The notes under the pieces are model-generated. The model did not search any database, was not told where the DNA came from, and worked only from the letters and a program-made list of their open reading frames with translations. A program made the translations under genes and the position numbers. From contig JAPFBL010000103.1 in NCBI GenBank assembly GCA_026182355.1, positions 1,302,001 through 1,366,000 of the forward strand: DNA of 64,000 nucleotides. Reading direction: 5' to 3'. The stretch comes from Hermatobates lingyangjiaoensis (lineage: Eukaryota; Arthropoda; Insecta; Hemiptera; Hermatobatidae). Numbering within the stretch: the first letter of the stretch is position 1; the number at the start of each line of letters is the position of its first letter. Below, in pieces: positions 37,807 through 47,700 of the stretch.

Positions 37807-38188
37807 GTAAGTTAATATCCATTAGTATGTCGCTTAGTAGCATGCGATATATCGTAACAAGTCCTACTCTGCTTGAGTATTCAAAGAAACAAGTATATCA
37901 ACGACCCTCAGCAAGATATTCCGCCTCTATGTCAGATATAAGTTGCTATTCACAGTTAATCTAATTATCTGTTAACTTATAAACTTATTAAGATTTACTT
38001 TTCCGCTGTAACATTCAATATTTAGTTAATGACACTAATAATATTTGAGATCAAAAGAAACCAAGGTGTATTAAAGTGGTGTACAGAGTGATAAAGGAAA
38101 GGAGATTTCTTCAAAGTCATGGCTTATCCAGCTTTCGCTTTTAAAGAAGGAGAATAGGTCTCAAATGGTAATAACAAGGCAGATAAGT

Positions 38189-38192
<4 letters not shown>

Positions 38193-38222
<30 letters not shown>
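38193..38222 (+). repeat. (AG)n microsatellite
   Basis: An uninterrupted AG run within the receptor intron. Confidence 0.9.
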
Positions 38223-38226
<4 letters not shown>

Positions 38227-38685
38227 ATGGGGTGAGATATATATAAAAACAGATAATGTGAGTGATAAATAACAGAAATCCTGTAACAGATAAAAATTAA
38301 TATTGTCGTTATTTTTAACGAAGTGTATGCACGAAGAGGGTGATTGTGAATTGGCTTCTGAATGAATATGTATTTATGTCTAGTGACTGAGGAGAAAAGG
38401 GTGGACATAGTGATAGAAAGAAGGCAGAGTAGTAATACGAGGTCACAACATCTAGATCAATGTCCTCATAGTTATTTAATTAAAATACTAAATGTACTTC
38501 AAACCGAACTAAAAAAGGGTGAATTCAAATGGCAAAAACCAGTGACAGTGCCAAATATACTACTTCAAAAACTATAATTATTATAAGCCTTATTATACCT
38601 TTTAGGAAGTAGAATTTGTCTTCAACAGTGTTAAAGATGCAGAGAAGTATACACATGCATATATATATGAAGAAAAATCACCATA

Positions 38686-38848
38686 AATAAACACGTGATG
38701 CAATCAATGAAGTTTAAACCACAACGGAAAAAGGAAAACAATAGAATGAAATACTCTGAGGCATTTCAATGTAAGTCATCAGAGCATTTTTTGGATTGTT
38801 TTTTTTTTCCATTGTGGTTTAAACTTCATATATATATATATATATATA
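38686..38848. repeat. Intronic foldback next to (TA)n (H8)
   Basis: About 36-bp arms (38706-38742 and 38795-38829) share GAAGTTTAAACCACAA. The inner part holds TGAGGCATTTCAATGTAAGT and CATCAGAG. The left flank has AACACGTGATG and the right flank is (TA)n. Confidence 0.75.
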
Positions 38849-38853
38849 TGTGT

Positions 38854-38959
38854 ACATTATAATGATCAGTAGCTTATATTTCTACCTCCCCCTCTCAAAT
38901 TCTCCCTCTTTCATTGACTATTTAACTATTTCTCCCTCTCTCTCTCTCTCTCTCTCTCT

Positions 38960-39007
<48 letters not shown>

Positions 39008-39087
39008 AGAAAGAGTTAAATAGTCAATGAAAGAGGGAGAATTTGAGAGGGGGAGGTAGAAATATAAGATACTGATCATTATAATGT
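38854..39087. repeat. Intronic perfect-class inverted repeat with CT/AG core (H7)
   Basis: Arms of more than 100 bp are almost exact inverted copies, from ACATTATAATGATCAGTAGC on the left to its complement ending at 39087. The centre is (CT)n followed by TATAGATA and (AG)n, so the microsatellite itself folds on the axis. It ends about 430 bp before the TM3 exon. It carries no visible PLE motif, and duplication by template switching at the CT run is equally possible. Confidence 0.9.
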
Positions 39088-39518
39088 ATTCGTAAGTAGA
39101 AACAAATGTCTTAAGTAAGACACATATAAAAGTCTTTTATATATTCCAGAAGGGTGTGAAGAGTGATAGTTACATGGTTATTTCGAACTACCCCTCTCTT
39201 AGAAGTTAATTGGTTTTGAACTAAATCAGAAAAAGTAGAATCCTATAGATGTAATGATATAAATAAGCGGACTGATAGATGCAGATAGAGAGGTATTGAT
39301 ACATATAAAAAAAAACAACGCAATATGTATTAAATGAGTGTTTAAACATACTTATTTAGATAAACACCGGGTATATAAATCTGTATTGTATTTTGTGTAC
39401 ATTGGTTATCTGTTTTCACTAAAATTGATAACTGAGTTTTTTAACAAAGAGGTTGAAAGAGATTAAGTTGACGCTTATTATATTAATTGGGAAATATAAT
39501 ACGGACATGGGGTTACAG

Positions 39519-39700
39519 GTCTTTACTACGGAGTGAGCATCTGTCTGGTCACCTTTGCATCCGGCCTCTCGGTAGTCACATTGAATGTCTACCACCGAGG
39601 GGTCAGAGGCACCAATGTCCCTCCTATTCTACGCCTCCTTATCCTTGACAAGTTGGCATCTCTTCTATTCCTTCAGATAGAGCCTCGCCACAAACACAAT
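39519..39700 (+). CDS. nAChR alpha-type subunit, TM3 exon
   Basis: The acceptor GTTACAG ends at 39518. The first two bases complete a Ser codon, followed by LYYGVSICLVTFASGLSVVT and LNVYHRGVRGTNVPP, then a helix (ILRLLILDKLASLLFL) leading into the cytoplasmic loop. The hydrophobic run YGVSICLVTFASGLSVVTL is TM3. The post-TM3 His-Arg-Gly block and the basic loop are usual for invertebrate nicotinic subunits. It ends in phase 0 at Asn, and the donor GTAAGT starts at 39701. Reading through the following 75-bp intron gives only VSFLL and then a stop. Confidence 0.93.
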
Positions 39701-39775
39701 GTAAGTTTTCTGCTGTAAGTAAATTTATATTACCATCTAAATTGAATTACTTCTTTGGAAATATTTCTACCACAG

Positions 39776-39875
39776 GTTGCCGAAGGTGGACGTGCTAGCA
39801 AGTGGGTTTCTGCAGAGAGTCAGCTCACTTCGCCTCGGTCTCCCTGCTTCAAATCTCTCAACAACTCAAACTCTG
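39776..39875 (+). CDS. nAChR alpha-type subunit, TM3-TM4 loop exon
   Basis: Preceded by TTTCTACCACAG, it encodes VAEGGRASKWVSAESQLTSP followed by RSPCFKSLNNSNS, a Ser-rich cytoplasmic segment. It begins in phase 0 and ends with one base (G) before GTATTA. That base joins the first two bases of the last exon to make Gly, and the joined frame stays open through TM4. The loop is variable between receptor subunits, so the call rests on splice phase and position. Other small exons could lie in the 9.7-kb intron that follows. Confidence 0.8.
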
Positions 39876-41189
39876 GTATTAATCCTTGTCATTTGCCCAT
39901 GTCATTCTTATTGGTGTTGCCCATGGAAGCCCATCTCCACCATATCTGTGTACCATGGGTACAACAATAAAACCATCTATTTCTTAGACGTAGGTAAACC
40001 AGAAGTTATTCATTTCTATTTAATAAAGAAACTTTTGACAACTTTTGTTTTGAGCTACAGCAAAAATCATGTAACTAGTCTGCTTTACTCATGGTGTAGC
40101 TAAAATTTTAGATGCATAGTAATAAATCACAACAGATTATATACTTTTGGATAATGCATATTAAATTGCACTTTTAACAATTACTATTTCTTATATTTTT
40201 TATGATGATTACATGTATATCAAAGAATAAGATTTTTAAATATCAGATCAAATCATTAGTATACACTAAAATAATCACAAATATACAATACTGTACAATT
40301 TCGAATTATATATTTGGGTGATATGTAATTTAACTTTTCTTCAAACTAGCAATTTACCAGCGTTCTTAAACTGGGGTCTAATAAAGCAACTTCAAAGTTT
40401 ATGCAATAGAATAATTGGATCTCCTTTGATTTATTTAACTCTTTATTCATTAAATACAAAAGTAAAAACTTTACTACTTTGAGAAGTTTTGTATATAATA
40501 ATAGATAAAATATTTAATCTACCAAATTTGTTAATTTGTTTAAATCTGTTTAAATTCTCCCTTTGGTTACTTTGGCCTTTTACTGTTAATTGGCTAAAAG
40601 AGGTAATGCGCCAAACTAAGTTTGTTTATTTAGTTTATTTAAAGTAAAGATATGTTAACTCTTATACACTTTCTTATAGAAAAGGTATGTGCTGAGGTTC
40701 GCGCCAATGCTAAGTTACCGGGATGGTGCTAAACTTACAACAACAAGTCTTAATCGTAAAAGAGAGCAATTCAAATCGGGTAAACTGATAACTGACGATG
40801 AGCCATCCATGAAGAAGGTCACCTCTTATTACTGGACCAACTACTACCAAATTACTGGATTACTACCAAATTTGACAATAATGTTTAAATCTGTTTACAT
40901 TTTTCTTTTGGTTACTTTGGTCTTTTACTGTTACTTGGCCAAAAGTGATAAACAAACTAATACAATGCAAAGTGGAGCTTTCGTATTGTAGCAGTTATAT
41001 GATTTTATCTAAAACTAGAAATTACGACTATCAGCTTCTGAGGGATGTTGAGATCTTCAGTAGAGATAAGAGAGGGAATCAAGCGCGTTAGTGCAAAATA
41101 TTGATTTTAGTAAGTGTCTCGTTCTTTTACGTGTGCTACTTACATAATAAATGTAACATGTGATAGAAATGTAGCTAAACAATCAAAAC
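39876..41189. other. Intron sequence with a direct duplication
   Basis: About 40521-40612 and 40864-40950 are diverged direct copies (GTTTAAATCTGTTTA, TTGGTTACTTTGG, TTTTACTGTTA). A 100-codon frame at 40689-40991 overlaps the second copy. It has a hydrophobic end but no recognisable domain, and I do not call it a gene. Confidence 0.4.
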
Positions 41190-41700
41190 TTTACTATAAG
41201 TAAAATTAATATCAATCTTCTTGGGAATATATTATATAATATCTCATTAAGAATAATGTAAACATTTAAATGGAGACGTTTATTAGTCTTTTATTCCTGA
41301 GGTGGTACAGATAGTGATTGATCAATATATCAATATATAAGCTTATTTTTATATATCACAATACTGATGCAAATAATCTCATTAGTATAACTACAGTAGT
41401 AATAAGATTTTTGTAAAGCCAAAGTGAAAATTTCTTTATACGAAATAATCTCCTACAAGAGAACATGGCTTTTCTTCAAATAGACTGTGGATTTCTTATA
41501 TCGATTACTTGACCTGCTTCTACATTGAATATTTAAGTTAAATTTTCCAATTTAAAACAAGAATATACCTTATTTTCTCTGGAAAACATCGAAGAAAAAA
41601 TGTCATTTTAAGATAATTTATAATTAAGGATGTACGATAATTACATTTATTAATCTTCAACAAAAATTACAGTTTTGAATTATGTTGAACTATTTAACTA
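41190..41700 (+). mobile_element. R repeat, partial 5' copy
   Basis: Diverged sequence matching the first 500 bp or so of the R consensus: TTTACTATAAGTAAAATTAA, GGTACAGATAGTGATTGA and CTCCTACAAGAGAACATGGC. It stops at about 41700 and lies in the last receptor intron. Confidence 0.7.
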
Positions 41701-41873
41701 GAATAGTGAAAAAACTGGATATTTCTTAACAAATATAACTCCTTTTTTTTAGGAAAGTGCCCATTCCTCACATTTAAATATGTATCCTGATTCATCCTTA
41801 ATAGTTACATTTCTATCGCATGGTCGAGAATTTATTGTTGTTTATATATTCAAATATATGTATTTATATGTAT

Positions 41874-42176
41874 ATATATATATATATATATACATATATA
41901 TACACAATTAAAAGAAACGGTCCAGCGGAATTTTTTAAATAAAATAAATTCAGAACGAAGGAAACACACAGAAAGACACAGACATAACTCACATTGATAT
42001 TTCGACCATCGTCGTCATCAGGAGGTGTGAAGAGCGAAGAGCCCCGCAGGAAGAATGAGTCACCACCCTGCCTCCTGCGGGACTCTTTGTCTTCACACCT
42101 CCTGATGACGACGATGGTCGAAATATCGATGTGAGTTATGTCTGTGTCTTTCTGTGTGTTTCCTTCGTTTTGAATT

Positions 42177-42200
<24 letters not shown>
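41874..42200. repeat. (TA)n-bounded foldback (H9)
   Basis: About 112-bp arms (41938-42049 and 42070-42184) are near-perfect inverted copies. Read outward, each starts with CACACCTCCTGATGACGACG, then ATGGTCGAAATATCGATG and TGAGTTATGTCTGTGTC, with TTTCTGTGTGTTTCC towards the outer end. Both sides meet TATAT tracts. The tail is related to the family B solo arms at 8202, 45300 and 54541. Confidence 0.88.
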
Positions 42201-42209
<9 letters not shown>

Positions 42210-42603
42210 CTAAATAATCACAATAAACACGTGATGAAAACTAATGAACGGAAGAAGTAAAAAACACAGAAAATATGCTCTAAGGCCTTTCAATTATATG
42301 TCATCACAAAGCAACTAAATATTGATAACAACAGAGGTTACAGGTTTACATATAAAATACAAGCTAAAAAAGATAAAACAACAAAGAAAAAAAACCTTCC
42401 TTTTTGTTAAATTGTATGTTTTTTTTTCTTTGTTGTTTTATCTTTTTTAGCTTGTATTTTATATGTTTTTATATTTTAACATGTGTTTTGTAGTGTCTCC
42501 CCATATTTTGTTTTTGTAACAAACCTGTAACCTCTGTTGTTATCAATATTTAGTTGCTCTCTGATGACATATAATTGAAAGGCCTTAGAGCATATTTTCT
42601 ATA
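42210..42603. repeat. (TA)n-bounded foldback with unequal arms (H10)
   Basis: The left arm (about 42269-42420) and right arm (about 42421-42601) pair over most of their length. The right arm has an extra segment of about 55 bp. The outer arm ends carry the TCTAAGGCCTTTCAATTATA block and its complement beside CTGATGACATATAATTGAAA. The block resembles H3 (AAAGGCCTTAGAGC). AACACGTGATG lies outside the left arm. Confidence 0.8.
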
Positions 42604-42616
42604 TATATATATATAT

Positions 42617-42705
42617 ATATCAATTAAAATAAGCAGTGACACATAAACAGAAACACAACAAAGACTCACTTTTCAATATTTCGACCGTAATGGCGGTCGT
42701 CCGCA
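42617..42705 (-). repeat. Solo PLE-derived arm between (TA)n tracts
   Basis: On the minus strand it reads GGACGACCGCCATTACGGTC followed by GAAATATTGAAAAGTGAGTC and a TGTGTTTCTG tail. It has the same order of blocks as the H9 arms. Confidence 0.65.
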
Positions 42706-42719
42706 TATATATATATATA

Positions 42720-44515
42720 TACAGATATAATGAAAGGTTAACTTGAAGAAGATAAAATAATCCATCTGCATAAAGATTGAACTAAGAAAATAAATAAAAT
42801 GGAAAGTAATTATGATGATATCAAAGAATAATTAGATATGGCATGAATGTCAAATGTCATCTGCAAATTATTTTCAAAACAGATGCTGTTTTACTGTGTT
42901 GAAAAGAACAATTTAAATCCAGCAGCAAACTCTATGTTAAGCGAATACAAACCATATGAAGCCAAATTATCACTAGCCCGTTATAATAGTTTAGAATTCT
43001 CTTTTACATCTCATAAACTAACACAAGGTTCTTTTTTTTTCTTTGAATTTTTAATAAGAAATTAATGAAAATATAAAACCACCCTTACGGTTAAGAGGCT
43101 TTATTTTAATTATTAACTTTTCTTTTAATTTTCTTTTCAATATTCGAAATTTTTCGTATCATACTTAAGTTGTCCTGTAATTAATTTAGATTGACCTAAA
43201 TTAAATTAATGTACTTAAGTTAGACGACGTTATAAGGGCTTGAATTGGGGTCATTACTTAAAGCATTTAAAATTATTCAATTCACTTAGTACTTAAAAAT
43301 TATACTTAACTATCACTGTCGTGGGGAAAAATTATCTTGAAGAAGGTTTGATAGCTTTTCTTCTTTCTTTCAATCAAACAAGACTTCTGGTTCTGTTTCG
43401 CTTTATCTTATACCTGTTTATCTTCTGTTTGAATAGGATTTCCAGTTTGTTTAAGCGTTGAAAAGTTTGCTCTTTGGTTAACAATTTATTTGATTTATCT
43501 TTTCAGAACAAAAGCACTTAATCTCTGATTGATTCTTAAATTCTTAGTATTTCTTAATTTTATTCCTTCTTTTTTAGCCTTTTTGAAAATGTGAACTTTA
43601 ATATATTCCCATGTTTATTGAAAAGGGTAAACATATGTTACGAATATACATACATGCTATATTTTATTAAGAACATGAAATAGCTGGTTTTCTTAAACTG
43701 TAGGTAGTTTAGTAAAATGTATAATGAAAATGAAATTTGTAAAAAATTACGTTATAATATACTCATTGATTCATATGTACAGTGGGGTGCTTATATCTTT
43801 CTTGAGAACTAAAATTAACATACGAAGTGAAGAAGAGGTTTAGAAGACATTCCTAACTTTATTCAGGAATAAAAAGACTTTTATCCTTTGCTGATAACTT
43901 CCTAAAATCTCTTGTCCGTGGACTACCATCCCATTGAAGAATAAATGTTTCTCTACCTGCTACACATAATCTTCCATTATTCAAGTTTACTTTAAAGTTA
44001 CTTCTCTTTATCCCTATATTGTTTTTCTAACAATGATTGTAGAATTATCACTTCTCCTGCATAACTTCTCGTTTTACTGTTAAGCTTTAACCTCAAAAAT
44101 TAGTTTAATAGTTGTTATTATCTTAAAATAAATAAGTTTTATCAATTTTTCTGTACTAAACGAAGCTAACATTTCGTTGTCAGCTGTCGATTACTTAATT
44201 TAGTTGATTTACAATATTTGTTACAAACTAATTATATTTTCTTTTATTAATCATTTTGATTTTTTTTCATATAAAGTTATTTTCACTTCTTACTAGTCAT
44301 AATATACTGTAAGTTGCCATTTACTGACAAATATAGTAGTTATCCATTTTTCTAAATTATGTTATTTGAGTAATATTGTCATTTGAATCGATCCAAATTT
44401 CTTAATTTTTTGTCCGCAGGTTTAGTCACAAAGTTTTAACCAGTAAGACAATGTTTTTAGTACGACAATGATTGTAGAATTCTCACTTCACCTGCGGAAC
44501 TTTTTTCCTATTACT
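42720..44515. other. Intron sequence, nothing recognised
   Basis: AT-rich part of the last receptor intron. About 44028-44160 is the first copy of a diverged repeat discussed at 44462. Confidence 0.35.
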
Positions 44516-44735
44516 GTTAGGCTTTCACCTGTTTTGATATTAGAACGTGTACCCAGCCTTTCGGCCATATCTCGTATAATAGCAACACAGATTGATGCCT
44601 TTTAACGTGAAAGCTCTTTCGCCGCATCTCGGGAGCACCAAGCTCTATCCGAGGAGTTAGGCTTTGAACACAAAGATTAGTTTACCAGTTGTTATTACCT
44701 TAAAATATAAAAGTTTTAACAATTTTTGAAAATCA
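44462..44735 (+). repeat. Diverged direct repeat with a 140-bp insertion
   Basis: The sequence matches 44028-44160 (ACAATGATTGTAGAAT, then CACTT, CTGTTA and GCTTT) and, inverted, about 45043-45115. In this copy a GC-richer piece of about 130 bp splits the match. GTTAGGCTTT occurs on both sides of it (44516-44525 and 44656-44665), as a target-site duplication would. Confidence 0.65.
44526..44665. mobile_element. Short GC-richer insertion flanked by 10-bp direct repeats
   Basis: About 130 bp containing CCTTTCGGCCATATCTCG and CTTTCGCCGCATCTCGGGAG, absent from the two sister copies of the host repeat. The 10-bp duplication suggests retrotransposition or integrase-type insertion. There is no coding capacity and the family is unknown. 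Confidence 0.5.
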
Positions 44736-45299
44736 GAAAATATAACAGAACTCTCCTATTCAACAATGTAATTTTGACAAAGAAATCAAAATTAGTTAGC
44801 TCAGAAATTATTGTTTTGAACAATAATGTTTTTCTTTCAGAATGATTATTGTTTTAAATTGGTCTATGATTTTAACTATAGTACTAAAGTAATAATTTTC
44901 AAGTTAAGGAAAATCTTGTCGAACAGGTATAAATTCAGTGTCTGAGTTTATGTGTATCTCTTTCTTTTATTACTAAATATTAAATTATGAAAATATGACA
45001 TGGCCTTACCTCTCATTTAGCATAAATATATTCTTCAGACTTTTATATTTTAAGGTAATAACAACTATTAAACTATTCTTTGAAGTCAAAGCCTAAGTGA
45101 AACTAACATTTAATCTAGTTTGTCACTATACCATAACAATGCTATGCTATAACTGCAGTATGCTATAAGTTTATTACTTTTAATATAATCTATAATATAA
45201 TATATTTATTATAAAACTTAAATAAGGATACAATTTAAACATATCAAACATGTACTTAGGATATCTCAAAACATGAAAACCGGTAAGAATTTTAAAGTA

Positions 45300-45419
45300 T
45301 ATATATTAACACATAGGAAAGAACAGAAAAAGTCACTACAGAACTCACTTCGATATTTCAACACCTGTTGTAATCAGGAAGAAGTTTGAAGTACTAGCGT
45401 TGAGAAGCAAACTGCAACT

Positions 45420-45425
<6 letters not shown>
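45300..45425 (-). repeat. Solo PLE-derived arm, family B
   Basis: It closely matches 8202-8330 and 54541-54631: ACTACAGAACTCACTTCGAT, ATTTCAACACC and a GAAGAAGTTTGAAGTACTAG block, ending in (TA)n at 45424-45451. Confidence 0.65.
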
Positions 45426-45431
<6 letters not shown>

Positions 45432-45452
<21 letters not shown>

Positions 45453-45640
45453 TTCGTTGAACAGCTGACCGTATTTCGCTGATGTCATTTTCTTCACTAG
45501 TTTTTCAAGGTTTCTGAATACCTTCTTCTTTCCTTCATCCAAACGTTGGAGAATGTTAATTAAGTTATAACCGACATGTTTCGACTGGCTTCCAGTCATC
45601 TTCAGGGTGATTAATTAAACAAAGAGGAAAATTATTAGTC
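45432..45640 (-). pseudogene. PLE-like N-terminal fragment with terminal motif
   Basis: The minus-strand frame at 45345-45599 starts MTGSQSKHVGYNLINILQRL and continues RNLEKLVKKMTSAKYGQLFN and EIYIY, entering (TA)n at 45424-45451. The LEK-KK-GQ-FNE block matches the PLE fragments at 47428-47640. Just upstream on the same strand (45570-45607) is the cleanest terminal motif in the window: CTGAAGA, U, the stem pair GACTGG/CCAGTC closed by AAG, then GAAACATGTCGG. It therefore overlaps the start of the fragment, as the reading frame runs through the motif. Confidence 0.6.
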
Positions 45641-45848
45641 TTTGGAGTTGGTATTAAAACACATTATATAGTAGAAGTTTGAAGTAGCTGCTCTTGGGCC
45701 TGATTCGCAAGGGCTACTGACTGAGGTGGGGAGGATGGTGGGGTGGGGGTACTGACAGTTAACGGTTTTTTCATCCAATCAGGCGCGTATAGTTTAAGCA
45801 CTCTCTCGCTACTACCCGTCTGAATATTTATTGTAGGTTTATTCTGTT

Positions 45849-47095
45849 ATATATATATATATATATTCATTATCACTCTAAAAGTAACAAGTAGTCGTGT
45901 TATTGTATATTAAACAACACCAATATGAAAAATAGTGTTGAATTTAATAATGAAATAGAAACATAGCAAAAGCATAAATGTAGCATTATATATGTTAAAC
46001 TGAGGATTAGATATACATATTGTCAATTATTATCTTAGGTTTCACATATCAGCCTGGTTCATCTAGAATTAATGGATTTAACTCATCCTGTACTGCGTGT
46101 TATTAATTAATATACTATTTGAGCATACGTTTTTTTAGGCACAATGCACTAAACTTTAGGTATAACTGTAAAAGGCTACAGCTAAGTGGCATACTTCAGA
46201 GCCAAACTGCTAGTTGTAGTTTAAACATAGCATGGATTAGAAAGCTAGGGTTAAATCCCTAAGTGAGTCACAGGGTGATTTATAGGGGAAGTATGTGGAA
46301 AGACAGTCGTGTAAAGTTTATACAGTTCGTTTTTTTTATTCAAACAAACTTGGGGGTTTCCTATTTTTTGGTTTCTTTTTTTATGTTTGATCTGCCTCTT
46401 TTATCCCTAACTTCCTGGTTTCGAAGCAACCAAATGTAAATGAATTCATCTACGTGTAAATATATCTTTAATATCCCATTCTTCTAGACCTTGACATAAG
46501 GTTAAATATTTTTGTTTACTCGTTTTGATATATTGCATATTGATTATGGAGTTCGCTTCAGCTGGTGAGAGATTTCGCACTATGGCTGAATTGATATACA
46601 TTAAGAGCCAGATGGCTGTAGACGCCCTGCTCCATGTAATGCCTTCTGACACAGGGGGCTAAGGAAGTCCGTATCGTTTTTCCACCCTGCTGCTCTTCTA
46701 GGTCACATAGAAATACGAACTCAGTTAGCTCTCAACAAATGCCAAATGTTAAAAATGTCTTTTAAATCTTCGCCTACTCGAGCTCAGAGTATCTTCATTT
46801 ACTTCGCTTCACTTTAAACAAATCTCTTCGGTTATTTTTTAAAGAAAAATGCTTAATTCGTCTCAATTTCAATACTAAGGAACATCAGGGCAACTAATTG
46901 TAAAAGAATCTACGGTTATGCGTGAAAACATATAAATCTTCTCCAATTTGTTTTTGATAGAACTTCTGAGATAATGATTTGGTTAATACACCTTAATGCA
47001 TGTACGTATGAAGGTATTTTATATACTGGTATTTTTTTAAAGAGTTCAGAGTTTTATATATATATATATATACTCGTATATATACTTGCCGTTGC

Positions 47096-47137
<42 letters not shown>

Positions 47138-47202
47138 CTAGACTAGACAGTCTAGTCGAAGGTTTGTGTCCGTTAACATTGTTGTTCCTTTAAATAATGT
47201 AA
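45849..47202. other. Intron sequence, nothing firm
   Basis: TA tracts occur at 45849, 47058 and 47100. A GC-richer patch at about 46540-46720 is open on the minus strand for 68 codons without a recognisable domain. Confidence 0.35.
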
Positions 47203-47349
47203 ATTTCATTTTCTTAGTTAAAAAATTCTTACTTCTGCCTATGAAAAAGGTTTTAAATAAAACCGAAACGTTGGCAACGAGAGTTTAATTTTTTATCCTG
47301 GAAAATTGACCGAACCCCGATTAGAGAACACACCTATATATATATATAT
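47203..47349 (+). repeat. Solo PLE-derived arm, family A
   Basis: Nearly the same as 17219-17342: CTGCCTATGAAAAAGG, the stem pair GGTTTT/AAAACC, GAAACGTTGGCAACGAGAG and GACCGAACCCCGATTAGAG, then (TA)n. TTAGAGAACACACCTAT is repeated on both sides of the TA tract. Confidence 0.7.
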
Positions 47350-47403
47350 TAGAGAACACACCTATTATATCAAAAGGTCGATATATTATTGAATCTGTTA
47401 TGC

Positions 47404-47640
47404 ATATATATATATATATATATATATACCTCATTAAAGATCTTGCCAACATTAAGTTTAGTATGTTTCCTACATACCTTTTCAAGGTTTCGAATGCTAC
47501 CTTTCCATCTCTGTGGTACCATATAAGATGGAAAGGTAGCATTCGAAACCTTGAAAAGGTATGTAGGAAACATACTAAACTTAATGTTGGCAAGATCTTT
47601 AATGAGGTATGTTTAAAAGAAGGTCTGCTCCCAAAGTATA

Positions 47641-47676
<36 letters not shown>
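47404..47676. repeat. Perfect-class foldback of PLE N-terminal fragments (H11)
   Basis: About 83-bp arms (47428-47510 and 47526-47608) are inverted copies around a 15-base loop, bounded by (TA)n at 47404-47427 and 47643-47676. Read outward, each arm encodes RWKGSIRNLEKVCRKHTKLN and VGKIFNEV. The right arm goes on with CLKEGLLPKYTNIYI into TA repeats. This shows directly that the foldbacks are made of PLE coding fragments. Confidence 0.88.
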
Positions 47677-47679
<3 letters not shown>

Positions 47680-47700
47680 TGTGTGTGTGTGTGTGTGTGT
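47677..47700 (+). repeat. (GT)n microsatellite
   Basis: A GT run directly after the TA tract that ends the PLE fragment. Confidence 0.9.

Noticed and set aside
39755..40103. Two overlapping frames after the TM3 exon
   Set aside because: One contains the true loop exon (39776-39875) and then runs past its donor. The other is the shifted frame of the same exon.
40689..40991. 100-codon frame with a hydrophobic segment in the last intron
   Set aside because: No homology recognised. It overlaps a local direct duplication, and its hydrophobic run comes from T-rich sequence.
46200..46290. B-box-like AGGGTTAAATCCCT
   Set aside because: A palindromic match only, without tRNA-like flanks.
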